From: Hufsiella arboris
GTDB taxonomy: Bacteria > Bacteroidota > Bacteroidia > Sphingobacteriales > Sphingobacteriaceae
NCBI RefSeq assembly: GCF_009834875.1
Contig: NZ_WVHT01000003.1
Coordinates: forward strand, 186,001 to 250,000
DNA: 64,000 nt
Direction of reading: 5' to 3'
Below the pieces are notes generated by a model. That model was not told the DNA's origin, ran no database searches, and saw nothing but the letters and a program-made list of their open reading frames with translations. This document shows positions 8,736-17,770 of this stretch, piece by piece. Made by a program: the position numbers and the translations under genes. The stretch's first letter is position 1, and each line of letters starts with the position of its first letter.

Positions 8736-10553
8736 ATGAAAAAATATTCAATAAGATATATTATTCCAATGGGGTTATTCTCGTTGGCAATGATTTACGC
8801 TTGCAAAAAGAGCTTCTTAGAAAAAGATCCACTTGGCTCGCTTCAACAAACTACCCTTTCCAATGCTCAGGGGGTAAAATCGTTATTAATTGGTGCTTAT
8901 GCTATGTTGGATGGAGAAGGTGGAGCAACCACAGGAAATCAATTTGGTTCTGGGACCGATAACTGGGTGTTTGGCAGCGTTGCAGCCGACGACTCTTACA
9001 AAGGATCGACACCTTCTGATCAAGGGGATATTACCTTTATTCAAACCTGGTCTACTTCGTTTTCCAACAATTCTTACCTCCAGGTTAAATGGCAGGCATG
9101 TTATGATGGCGTTCAAAGAGCGAATGACGTTTTAAGAACACTGGCATTAGCTACAGATGTCACCGATGCTGATAAAAAAGAGATAACTGCTGAAGCGCGT
9201 TTTTTAAGGGGCTTTTTCCATCTGGAAGCAAAAAAGCTTTGGAAAAATGTTCCGTATGTTGATGAAACAATTATTCCGAAAAGCAACAATGTGAACGTTC
9301 CAAATGATAAAGATATATGGCCTAACATCGAAGCCGATTTTCAATTTGCAATAGACAATTTGAATGAAACCCAAAATCCGGGAGAAAAAGGCCGGGCTAA
9401 TAAATGGGCGGCAATGGCATTTCTTGCAAAGTGCTATATGTTTGAACATAAATTTCCTGAAGCCAAGCTTCTGATAGATAATTTGCTTTCACATGGCGTT
9501 ACATCACAAGGCCAACCATATGGCTTTAACCCAAAAGGCTACGAAGCAAATTTCAATCCTGATCCTGGAGCTAAAAATAGTGCTGAATCAATATTTTCGG
9601 TACAGATGTCAGTTAATGATGGCTCGGGTACAAATGGCAACTATGGACAGGTATTAAACTTTCCAAATGACGGCAGCGGACCAGGAGGATGCTGTGGTTT
9701 TAATAATCCATCGTTAAGTTTGGCTAACGCATATAAGACGGATGCCAATGGGCTGCCACTTCTCGACACCTACAATACCGGCGCCGTAGTGAGCGCACCA
9801 TCTAATCCGTATACAGGTAGTCTTGACCCTCGAATTGATTTAGTTATGGGCCGGCCTGGCATTCCCTATTTGGATTTTGGAAATCATCCTGGATCACTAT
9901 GGGTGCGCGATGGTACAGATGGATATTTTAGCCCTAAAAAGAACCAATACGCTAAAAGCCAGAAAGACATTTTATCTTCCAAAGAAACAAGCTTCTGGGG
10001 GCCGACGCAGATTGTTGCGAGTAATATAAATCTAATTAGGTATTCAGACCTTTTGTTATGGGCAGCAGAATGTGAAATTGAAGCTGGTAACCCTGACAAA
10101 GCTTTAGAGTATGTCAACAGAGTGCGTTCGAGGATCGCGGATCACCCTGAAACATGGGTGTATAAAAATGCCGAATTTGATCCGTTGACATTCCAATATA
10201 AAACACACATTACTCCAGCAGATAATTATAAAATTGGGCTTTATCCGGCTGGTTCTTTCGCAAACAGAGACTATGCAATTAAAGCAATTCGTTTTGAAAG
10301 AAGACTAGAGTTAGCAATGGAAGGTCAGCGTTTCTTTGATTTACAGCGCTGGGACAATGGGACAGGGTATATGGCGGATGTTTTAAATGAATATGCTACT
10401 ATAGAAAAAACAAGGCCATCTATTTTCCAAGTAAACCCGGGTGCAAAATTCACTAAGGGAACCACTGAAATTTTTGCAATTCCTCGTAATGAGATTGACC
10501 TTGAAAATGCTACAGGAACCATTAACCTGAAACAAAATCCAGGTTATCAATAA
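8736..10553 (+). CDS. RagB/SusD-family surface lipoprotein
   Basis: The 605-residue protein has a lipoprotein signal with the lipobox AMIYAC (Cys about residue 23) followed by KKS. The SusD-like N-terminal TPR region follows (NDVLRTLA..AEARFLRGFFHLEAKKLWKNVPYVDE). The C-terminal SusD signature is present (AIRFERRLELAMEGQRFFDLQRW, in part). It is the surface lid and ligand-binding subunit of the SusC transporter encoded 17 bases upstream. A strong terminator follows, so SusC and SusD form a bicistronic unit. Ligand is unknown. Confidence 0.95.
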   Translation: MKKYSIRYIIPMGLFSLAMIYACKKSFLEKDPLGSLQQTTLSNAQGVKSLLIGAYAMLDGEGGATTGNQFGSGTDNWVFGSVAADDSYKGSTPSDQGDITFIQTWSTSFSNNSYLQVKWQACYDGVQRANDVLRTLALATDVTDADKKEITAEARFLRGFFHLEAKKLWKNVPYVDETIIPKSNNVNVPNDKDIWPNIEADFQFAIDNLNETQNPGEKGRANKWAAMAFLAKCYMFEHKFPEAKLLIDNLLSHGVTSQGQPYGFNPKGYEANFNPDPGAKNSAESIFSVQMSVNDGSGTNGNYGQVLNFPNDGSGPGGCCGFNNPSLSLANAYKTDANGLPLLDTYNTGAVVSAPSNPYTGSLDPRIDLVMGRPGIPYLDFGNHPGSLWVRDGTDGYFSPKKNQYAKSQKDILSSKETSFWGPTQIVASNINLIRYSDLLLWAAECEIEAGNPDKALEYVNRVRSRIADHPETWVYKNAEFDPLTFQYKTHITPADNYKIGLYPAGSFANRDYAIKAIRFERRLELAMEGQRFFDLQRWDNGTGYMADVLNEYATIEKTRPSIFQVNPGAKFTKGTTEIFAIPRNEIDLENATGTINLKQNPGYQ

Positions 10554-10574
10554 CATTTGATTTGTTGTTTTTTT

Positions 10575-10606
10575 AAGAGGTAGAATGCAAATTCTACCTC
10601 TTTTTA
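10575..10606 (+). terminator. Rho-independent terminator after susD
   Basis: A perfect 12-bp stem AAGAGGTAGAAT/ATTCTACCTCTT with a GCAA loop (10575-10602) is followed by a T-run. It separates SusC/SusD from the FG-GAP/haloperoxidase genes, although partial read-through could still link them. Confidence 0.9.
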
Positions 10607-10632
10607 TTTATGTTTAGTTTTTCCTTTTGATA

Positions 10633-13600
10633 ATGAAAGCCAAACTTTCCAGGCCAATTATTTACGTCACTCTTTTAACTTCTATAGCTTTTTCCTGTAC
10701 AAAAAAAAAGCCTCTCTTTGAACTGATACCATCGGCAAAATCTGGTATTACGTTTAACAATAAGATTACCGAAACCGATTCAATCAATGCCGCTGATATG
10801 ATCAATGTGTATAACGGAGGCGGTGTTGGCGTTGGCGATTTTAATAATGACGGATTGCAGGACATATATTTTACCGGCAATCTCGTATCAAACAAATTAT
10901 ACCTGAACAAAGGCGATTTCAAATTTCAGGATATAACCAAAGAGGCTAATGCTTCAGGAAATGGCAGGTGGTGCCGCGGAGTTTCCGTTGTAGATATCAA
11001 CAATGACGGGCTTCTTGACATTTACGTTTGTGCTTCTATTGACCCCGATCCACAAAAACGCCAGAATTTGCTTTACATAAATCTGGGTGCTGACAAAGAT
11101 AAAATCCCTCATTTTAAAGAAATGGCCGCTGATTATGGACTAAACGATACCACGCATTCTACCATGGCTGCGTTTTTTGACTATGACAATGATGGCGACC
11201 TTGATACTTATATAGCCGTTAACGAAAACATCAGAACAGATAATCCAAACGTTTTCCGGCCAATTCATAAAGACGGCTCTTATCCAAGTACCGGACGATT
11301 ATACCGAAACGATTATAATTCAAAACTCGGACATGCTGTTTATACCAATGTTTCAAAGCAGGCGGGCATAACAACAGAAGGTTTTGCCCATGGAGTTACT
11401 ATCAGTGATCTTAACAGAGACGGCTGGCCGGATATCTACGTAACGAACGATTTTTTATCAAATGATCTTTTGTATATAAATAACCACGACGGGACTTTTA
11501 CCGATCAAAGCAAAGATTATTTCAAACACACCGCAGCCACCGCGATGGGCCAGGATATCGAGGACATTAACAACGATGGTCTGCAGGATGTAATTACGCT
11601 CGACATGAATCCGGAAGACAACTACCGGAAAAAAATGATGCTGAATAGCAATAGCTACCAGATATATCAAAATTTTGACTTTTACGGCTATCAGTATCAG
11701 TACGTCCGTAATACGTTGCAGTTAAACCAGGGGCCGACCTTGGGTGAAAATGACTCTATCAAACATCCCGTATTCAGCGACATTGGCTTCATGGCTGGAA
11801 TTGCTGAAACTGACTGGAGCTGGACGCCGTTGGTTATAGACTTCGATAATGATGGCAATCGTGATATCATTGTCACCAACGGCTACCCGAAGGATGTTAC
11901 CGACCACGATTTCATGGTTTTCAGACAACAGGCATTTAGCATTGCATCGAAAAAGGAACTGCTTGAGCAGATTCCACAAGTGAAAATCCATAATTACGCG
12001 TATAAGAACAATGGGAATTTAACATTTTCGGACGTTTCGTCCGACTGGGGCATGACAACGCCTAGTTATTCGAACGGCGCAACGTATGCCGATCTGGACA
12101 ATGACGGCGACCTGGATATCATCATAAACAATATCAATGATGAATCGATGCTCTATAAGAACACTGCGAGAGACAGTGAAGAGGCTGGCAATTATCTGAA
12201 CATTCAACTTACCGGAGATAAAAATAACATTAATGGACTAGGGAGTTGGATCGACATCTATTATGATAAAACCAAGCATCAAACTTATGAGAGTACACCG
12301 TTTCGGGGGTATTTGTCATCCGTTCAAAATCAAGTTCATTTTGGCTTAGGGAATGTTTCGATCATCGATTCTGTTGTAATTTCATGGCCAAATCAAAAAA
12401 AACAAGTCTTAAAAAATATTAAGCCAAACCAGGTTTTGAAAGCTAATATCAGCGAGGCAAGTGTTATTAGTGAACACATTCCAACTATGTTTGCTGATGC
12501 AAGCATATTCAAAGAAGTAACACACGCTTTGAATATTAATTATGTGCATAAGGAGCATGACTTCGCCGATTTCAATGTCCAGAAGTTGCTACCCCATAAA
12601 CTTTCCGAATTTTCTCCCGCGTTAGCCAGCGGCGATATCAATGGCGACGGACTTGACGACATAGTTTGCGGAGGTTCATCAGACTACCCCGCACAAATTT
12701 TCCTGCAGCAGAGTGATGGCAAATTTATGCAAAAGAACCTCAATGAGGCAGCCAATGCCACCCCACAGCAATACAAAGATGGTGGCTTGCTATTATTTGA
12801 TGCCGACGGCGATCATGATCTTGATCTTTACATTGCGGGAAGCGGTTATGAACAGTCACCGGGGAGTCCATCCTACCAGGACCGGCTTTATTTAAATGAT
12901 GGTCAGGGAAACTTCCAGCCAGCTATTGGCGCGCTTCCGCAAAATCTTACCAGCAAATTGTGCGTTCGTGCAATTGACTATGACCGGGACGGCGATCTTG
13001 ACTTGTTTGTTTCCGGTCGTGTTGACCCCTGGAATTATCCTAAACCTGTATCGAGCTTTATTTTCAGGAATGACAGCAAAAACGGCAACGTTAAATTCAC
13101 CGATGTTACGTCAAAAATCGCTGGTGATCTCAACAAGATCGGTATGATATGCGATGCGCTATTTACCGATTTTGACAACGACGGGTGGCAAGATCTGGTT
13201 GTTATTGGAGAGTGGATGCCCGTTACTTTTTTAAAAAACGAACATGGAACTTTTAAAAATGTAACTGCACATACCGGAACAGAAACGAACCTTGGCTGGT
13301 GGAATACGATTGCGTCGGGAGACTTTGACAATGATGGAGACATCGATTATATCGTTGGTAACCAGGGATTAAATTCATTCTTCAAAGCCAGCAATAAATA
13401 CCCGGTATATATTACGGCCAAGGACTTTGATAATAATGGAAGCTATGACGCTTTTCCATCCTTGTTTTTACCGGTTTCTCAGGACGATCAGACCAGGAAA
13501 GAATTTCCCGCCCAGGGACGCGACGATATTGTTAAGCAGATGATCAGTATGCGAATCCGGTTCCAGAATTATAAATCGCTGGCCGCTGCAACTTTCGATG

Positions 13601-14226
13601 AGCTTTTTACTCCAGAGCAAAGGAAAGACGCTTTACGATTGGAAGCAACGCAAATGCAATCGGGCTACTTCCAGAACGATGGAGACGGTCATTTTACATT
13701 TAAACCATTACCGATGGAGGCTCAGATATCTATGCTATGCGGAATGGTAGTTGACGATTTCGACGGTGATGGTAATCTAGACGTGGTAATTAATGGAAAC
13801 GATTTTGGCACCTCGGTGAATGACGGTCGTTACGATGCTTTTAACGGCTTATTCTTAAAGGGCAATGGTCACGGCGAATTTAAACCTCTTTCCATTTTGA
13901 AAAGCGGTATCTATTTACCCGGAAACGGTAAGGCTACAATAAAAGTAGCCGGAAGAAATGGAAGCTATTTACTGGCGGCGACGCAAAACAAGGGCGCCAT
14001 GAAAGTATTTGAATTAAAACGGAAAACTAAAACTTTAAGGCTTAATCCTGATGATGTCCGTTATACTGTCAGTTATTCAAATGGAAAAAAGAATACTCAG
14101 GAAGCGTATTATGGTACGTCTTTTTTATCCCAATCGTCCAGGTTTATTAAATTCGATGCAGGAATGCGTTCAATAAATATTACGAACAATAAAGGCGTTA
14201 AAAGAACAATAAGTTTAACTAACTGA
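10633..14226 (+). CDS. Large FG-GAP/VCBS-repeat lipoprotein with ASPIC/UnbV domain
   Basis: The 1197-residue protein has a lipoprotein signal (lipobox IAFSC, then TKKK). It carries at least a dozen calcium-binding FG-GAP motifs such as DFNNDGLQD, DYDNDGDLD, DFDNDGNRD and DFDGDGNLD, enough for two beta-propellers. Between them, at about residues 545-620, is an ASPIC/UnbV-like segment (VHFGLGNVSIIDSVVISWP). I use ATG 10633 rather than the in-frame TTG two codons earlier. It overlaps the haloperoxidase start by one base (TGATG), so translation is probably coupled. Such propellers usually bind ligands or proteins at the cell surface; no catalytic site is visible. Confidence 0.9.
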   Translation: MKAKLSRPIIYVTLLTSIAFSCTKKKPLFELIPSAKSGITFNNKITETDSINAADMINVYNGGGVGVGDFNNDGLQDIYFTGNLVSNKLYLNKGDFKFQDITKEANASGNGRWCRGVSVVDINNDGLLDIYVCASIDPDPQKRQNLLYINLGADKDKIPHFKEMAADYGLNDTTHSTMAAFFDYDNDGDLDTYIAVNENIRTDNPNVFRPIHKDGSYPSTGRLYRNDYNSKLGHAVYTNVSKQAGITTEGFAHGVTISDLNRDGWPDIYVTNDFLSNDLLYINNHDGTFTDQSKDYFKHTAATAMGQDIEDINNDGLQDVITLDMNPEDNYRKKMMLNSNSYQIYQNFDFYGYQYQYVRNTLQLNQGPTLGENDSIKHPVFSDIGFMAGIAETDWSWTPLVIDFDNDGNRDIIVTNGYPKDVTDHDFMVFRQQAFSIASKKELLEQIPQVKIHNYAYKNNGNLTFSDVSSDWGMTTPSYSNGATYADLDNDGDLDIIINNINDESMLYKNTARDSEEAGNYLNIQLTGDKNNINGLGSWIDIYYDKTKHQTYESTPFRGYLSSVQNQVHFGLGNVSIIDSVVISWPNQKKQVLKNIKPNQVLKANISEASVISEHIPTMFADASIFKEVTHALNINYVHKEHDFADFNVQKLLPHKLSEFSPALASGDINGDGLDDIVCGGSSDYPAQIFLQQSDGKFMQKNLNEAANATPQQYKDGGLLLFDADGDHDLDLYIAGSGYEQSPGSPSYQDRLYLNDGQGNFQPAIGALPQNLTSKLCVRAIDYDRDGDLDLFVSGRVDPWNYPKPVSSFIFRNDSKNGNVKFTDVTSKIAGDLNKIGMICDALFTDFDNDGWQDLVVIGEWMPVTFLKNEHGTFKNVTAHTGTETNLGWWNTIASGDFDNDGDIDYIVGNQGLNSFFKASNKYPVYITAKDFDNNGSYDAFPSLFLPVSQDDQTRKEFPAQGRDDIVKQMISMRIRFQNYKSLAAATFDELFTPEQRKDALRLEATQMQSGYFQNDGDGHFTFKPLPMEAQISMLCGMVVDDFDGDGNLDVVINGNDFGTSVNDGRYDAFNGLFLKGNGHGEFKPLSILKSGIYLPGNGKATIKVAGRNGSYLLAATQNKGAMKVFELKRKTKTLRLNPDDVRYTVSYSNGKKNTQEAYYGTSFLSQSSRFIKFDAGMRSINITNNKGVKRTISLTN

Positions 14227-15542
14227 TGAAATACGGTTTTAAAACAATTATAGCATTATCCATCGCGGTTTGTGTAGCTGGCTGCAATAAAAAAAAAGGC
14301 TACCAATTGCCGGGGGATGCTGAAATTATCCATAACAACGAAGATCAGCTAACGCAACTGATCATTTACGACGTGTTTACTCCGCCGGTGGCTAGCCGTA
14401 TTTATGGATATTCTTCACTGGCGTCTTACGAAGCAATCAGGTTTGCCAAGCCAGGTTACTCCTCCATTGTTGCCAAACTGAAGGGCTTCAAAACACCACC
14501 CGAGCCTGAAAAAGGGAAGACTTATAATTATACACTGGCTGCCACAAAGGCTTTTTTTACTGTCGTACGAAAAGTGACCTTTTCGGTTGATTCACTGGAC
14601 AAGTATGAAAATCCGTTGTATGCAGGCTTCAAAGAAAAATTAGGTGATTCTGTTTTCAACAGATCAGTTAAATTTGGCGAAGAAATTGGTAAGCTGATTT
14701 TAGCCAGGGCCGCAACAGATAATTACATTCAAACCCGTGGAAAGCCTAAATTCCTGGGAAGCAATGCATCAGGCAAATGGCACCCCACCCCTCCTGACTA
14801 TCTTGACGGTGTTGAGTATTGTTGGGGCACACAAAAAACTTTTGCGCTTGATTCTTCCGCACAGTTTTCGCCTCCGCCTCCACCGCCCTACAGCGACGAC
14901 AAAAACAGTGAGTATTTTAAACAGAACCTTGAGGTTTATAACACCAATAAAAACTTGTCAAAAGATCAACGGGAAATCGCTAAATACTGGGACGATAACC
15001 CCTTTGTACTCGAGCATTCAGGCCACATGACCTTCGCCAATAAAAAGATAACCCCGGGCGGGCATTGGATAGGAATAACAGCTATTGCCTGCAAACAGAC
15101 AAAAGCAGATGCTGTAAAAACTGCTAAGGCATATGCCCTTACGTCGGTCGCTATGTACGACGCGTTTATTTGCTGCTGGCAGGAAAAATATAAAAGTGAA
15201 TACATTCGGCCGGTGACGGTTATCAACGATAAAATAGACCACAATTGGTTGCCTTTACTTCAAACGCCTCCATTTCCTGAGTATCCAAGCGGCCACAGCA
15301 CAATCACCCGGTCTGCCGCAGTAATGCTGACAAAATTATTCGGCGAGAATTTTGCATTTCAGGATACAAGCGATCTGCGGTACATAGGTATGCAGCGGCA
15401 TTTTAAATCATTTGTCCAGGCCGCGGACGAGGCCTCAATCAGCCGGTTTTACGGTGGCATTCATTACAGAAATAGCGTAGACCAGGGAGCTGTTCAGGGA
15501 CGACAAGTAGCAGAATTTATTCTGAAAAAGTTAAATATGTAA
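14226..15542 (+). CDS. Vanadium-dependent haloperoxidase (PAP2 superfamily) lipoprotein
   Basis: The 438-residue protein has a lipobox VAGC (Cys20) then KKKG. All vanadate-site residues of the chloroperoxidase/PAP2 fold can be placed: Lys321 and Arg328 in K-x6-RP, Ser355-Gly356-His357 in YPSGH (His357 acid-base), and Arg407 and His413 in SRFYGGIH (His413 axial ligand). The Lys-Arg and Arg-His spacings match the fungal enzymes. Known members oxidise halide with hydrogen peroxide, but related acid phosphatases share the site, so a phosphatase role is possible. A PPPPPP stretch (216-221) precedes the catalytic half. It is translationally coupled to the upstream FG-GAP gene. Confidence 0.9.
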   Translation: MKYGFKTIIALSIAVCVAGCNKKKGYQLPGDAEIIHNNEDQLTQLIIYDVFTPPVASRIYGYSSLASYEAIRFAKPGYSSIVAKLKGFKTPPEPEKGKTYNYTLAATKAFFTVVRKVTFSVDSLDKYENPLYAGFKEKLGDSVFNRSVKFGEEIGKLILARAATDNYIQTRGKPKFLGSNASGKWHPTPPDYLDGVEYCWGTQKTFALDSSAQFSPPPPPPYSDDKNSEYFKQNLEVYNTNKNLSKDQREIAKYWDDNPFVLEHSGHMTFANKKITPGGHWIGITAIACKQTKADAVKTAKAYALTSVAMYDAFICCWQEKYKSEYIRPVTVINDKIDHNWLPLLQTPPFPEYPSGHSTITRSAAVMLTKLFGENFAFQDTSDLRYIGMQRHFKSFVQAADEASISRFYGGIHYRNSVDQGAVQGRQVAEFILKKLNM

Positions 15543-15558
15543 TCATCATAACATAACA

Positions 15559-17082
15559 GTGTTTAATAATTTACCGAAATTACTTAGCGGAGGATTCATT
15601 GCCTCCGTTTTTTTATCTGTATATATAATCAACGGGTGCACCAGCAGCCAGTTTTCCCAGGCAGTATCTGACTCGATAGCAACCGGACGTACTCTCGCCG
15701 AGAAACACTGTTCTTCCTGCCATCGTTTTCCGGAGGCCGGTTTATTGGACAAGGTAACCTGGCAAAAAAATATTTTGCCACTAATGGCTCCTAAACTTGG
15801 CGTTCAATCCTGGACTGGCCAATATTTTACCCGTGACCCTAAAAACCCGGTATCAATTGCCGACTGGCAGTATATTTTGTCATATTATAAATATTCGGCA
15901 CCCGAGACCTTACCGCAGCCTACGGTGCCAGAAAAACCGAAAGATGACTGGGCAATTTTTCAAATGGAAAAGCCCTTTAGGTATGACACTATCCAGCCTG
16001 CATCTACAACACTGGTTTCCTATAACCAATTCGACAAAAAAATTTATACAGGAGATGTTATCACAAACAGTTTGTGTTCATGGGATCAATCACTCCATCA
16101 AACAAGCGTTGTTAAACTAAATTCCCCCGCTGTAAATTCAATATTTGAAGACAATGGAGAATGCGTTGTCACAAGTATTGGAAGCCTGCAGCCTTCTGAC
16201 GCTTTCAATGCCGAGGTTAACCGGATTGACCTTAATAATAAGAATAAAAAACCTGAAACGCTGGTAAATCAGCTTCCACGGTCTGTACAGACTGTAAAAG
16301 GCGATTTTAATAAAGATGGGCTGAAAGACTATGTAGTTTGTGGTTTTGGCAACAATTCGGGTAGTCTTATCTGGCTGGAACAAACACGAGACAATAAGTT
16401 CATAAAACACACTATTCGCGGCGTTCCGGGAGCGATTCAAGCTATTGCCGATGATTTCAATGGTGATGGGTGGGAAGATATTATGTGTCTTTTCGCTCAG
16501 GCCGATGAAGGTATATGGTTATTTACGAACGATCACCATGGAAATTTTAACAGTAAAAATATTCTACGCTTCCCTCCTGTCTATGGATCGGTAAGTATTC
16601 AATTAACCGATTTTGATGGCGATGGCAAACAGGACATTCTGTATGCCTGTGGTGATAATGGAGATTTCTCACGGATATTAAAACCTTACCACGGCATCTA
16701 TATATTTCGTAACCAGGGAAACGATGTCTACCAAAAAGCTTACTATTATCCGCTTTATGGGTCTACAAAGGCTGTGGCGGAGGATTTTGACAAGGATGGC
16801 GACATGGATATTGCCTGCATTGCCTTTTACGCCGATTACAAAAGCAAAAACTCCGAGTCATTCCTTTACTTTGAACAAGACAGAAAGATGCATTTCGCTC
16901 CGCACAGGTTACCTGTAAATAATTGCGGTCGCTGGCTTTGCATGGACATAAACGATCTAAACGGAGATAGCTATCCTGATATTATTCTGGGTAATTTTGC
17001 ATTGCTAAGTCCTGATGGCGAAAAAACGGGTGCTGATCAGCATACACCCTTCATCATTTTAAAAAATACTAAAGGCAAATAA
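15559..17082 (+). CDS. FG-GAP lipoprotein with c-type heme motif
   Basis: The 507-residue protein starts at GTG 15559, the only start giving the lipoprotein signal (lipobox IINGC, Cys27). Residues 51-55 read CSSCH, a c-type heme attachment site; Met76 in LPLMAPK could be the second iron ligand. The rest is a propeller with DFNKDGLKD, DFNGDGWED, DFDGDGKQD and DFDKDGDMD calcium motifs. The gene follows the haloperoxidase stop by 16 bases, so the same operon is likely. A surface electron-transfer role near the haloperoxidase is inference. No clear terminator follows. Confidence 0.85.
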   Translation: MFNNLPKLLSGGFIASVFLSVYIINGCTSSQFSQAVSDSIATGRTLAEKHCSSCHRFPEAGLLDKVTWQKNILPLMAPKLGVQSWTGQYFTRDPKNPVSIADWQYILSYYKYSAPETLPQPTVPEKPKDDWAIFQMEKPFRYDTIQPASTTLVSYNQFDKKIYTGDVITNSLCSWDQSLHQTSVVKLNSPAVNSIFEDNGECVVTSIGSLQPSDAFNAEVNRIDLNNKNKKPETLVNQLPRSVQTVKGDFNKDGLKDYVVCGFGNNSGSLIWLEQTRDNKFIKHTIRGVPGAIQAIADDFNGDGWEDIMCLFAQADEGIWLFTNDHHGNFNSKNILRFPPVYGSVSIQLTDFDGDGKQDILYACGDNGDFSRILKPYHGIYIFRNQGNDVYQKAYYYPLYGSTKAVAEDFDKDGDMDIACIAFYADYKSKNSESFLYFEQDRKMHFAPHRLPVNNCGRWLCMDINDLNGDSYPDIILGNFALLSPDGEKTGADQHTPFIILKNTKGK

Positions 17083-17143
17083 TTAGCATTTTCATATTTA
17101 TAAAACTTAGTTTTTGAAAGGGTGTTCTATAAAAAAATCATTT

Positions 17144-17446
17144 ATGAAAACCCAAAATATGAAAAACATTGCAGGCATTGCCGGTATCGCAGCTGGAGCA
17201 GCTGCACTGGCTATATTATTGTTACGTAAAAGAGAAGACGGGACAACCGTAGGCAGCAATCTTTTAAAGAATGCCAAAACCGCGGGCGAAGATCTGCGTC
17301 GCTTTGGAGTAAAAATGAAAAATCGTTTGATGAATGATATCAGCGGCCCGAACGGTGAACCTGTATATTCAGACATGTACGACCGTAATTTTTATGAAGA
17401 TGAAAACGGTAGAAGAGTTTATCTGGAATCTGCAGCACAATCATAA
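17144..17446 (+). CDS. Small membrane-anchored protein with GPxGxxVY...YL motif
   Basis: The 100-residue protein (ATG 17144) has one N-terminal transmembrane helix (IAGIAGIAAGAAALAILLL) ending in RKRE, then a soluble tail. The C-terminal 27 residues (GPNGEPVY ... FYEDENGRRVYL) match, without gaps, 11 of 27 residues of the C-terminus of the next gene. I do not recognise a named family; the motif is reminiscent of the short PBCV-type basic adaptor motif. It lies 3 bases before the next gene and is probably co-transcribed with it. Confidence 0.7.
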   Translation: MKTQNMKNIAGIAGIAAGAAALAILLLRKREDGTTVGSNLLKNAKTAGEDLRRFGVKMKNRLMNDISGPNGEPVYSDMYDRNFYEDENGRRVYLESAAQS

Positions 17447-17449
17447 GCC

Positions 17450-17740
17450 ATGAAAAAAATATTTTTAATAGGTGCATTGGCACTCTTAGCGAGTGGCGTA
17501 ACGTTTGCACAGGAGAAAAAAACAAAGGCTGGAAAAGCTGTAGAGTCAGTAGGTAACGAAACTGCAGAGGTTGCTGTTAAAGGCGCGTCGAAAGTTTCAG
17601 ACAAAACTTATAAAGACAAAGTTGGACCGCAGGGACAGACAGTTTATATCAATAAACACTCCCAATACTATTATGTAAACGAAAAGGGGGGCAAAGTTTA
17701 CCTGAAAAAGTCTCAACTTAAAGACAAGCCTAAAAACTAA
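17450..17740 (+). CDS. Small exported protein with GPxGxxVY...YL motif
   Basis: The 96-residue protein has a clear signal peptide (cleaved after VTFA/Q, about residue 21). The mature part is lysine-rich and ends in the motif GPQGQTVY ... YYYVNEKGGKVYL, shared with the preceding membrane-anchored protein. The motif resembles a PBCV-specific basic adaptor repeat, but this is a weak similarity. Function is unknown; a soluble periplasmic partner of the anchored protein is an inference. A strong terminator follows the stop codon directly. Confidence 0.7.
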   Translation: MKKIFLIGALALLASGVTFAQEKKTKAGKAVESVGNETAEVAVKGASKVSDKTYKDKVGPQGQTVYINKHSQYYYVNEKGGKVYLKKSQLKDKPKN

Positions 17741-17770
17741 GTAAAAGCTCCTTTGGGAGCTTTTACTTTT
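17741..17770. terminator. Bidirectional terminator between the small-protein pair and DUF1345 gene
   Basis: A stem GTAAAAGCTCC/GGAGCTTTTAC (17741-17751, 17756-17766) is followed by TTTTTT on the plus strand. The minus-strand DUF1345 stop codon (17763-17765) lies inside the right arm. Confidence 0.85.

Noticed and set aside
10560-10632. Terminator taken as the end of the functional cluster
   Set aside because: It separates transcripts, but the FG-GAP, haloperoxidase and heme genes follow at once in the same direction and similar sets occur next to SusCD, so the cluster is kept as one with the terminator noted.
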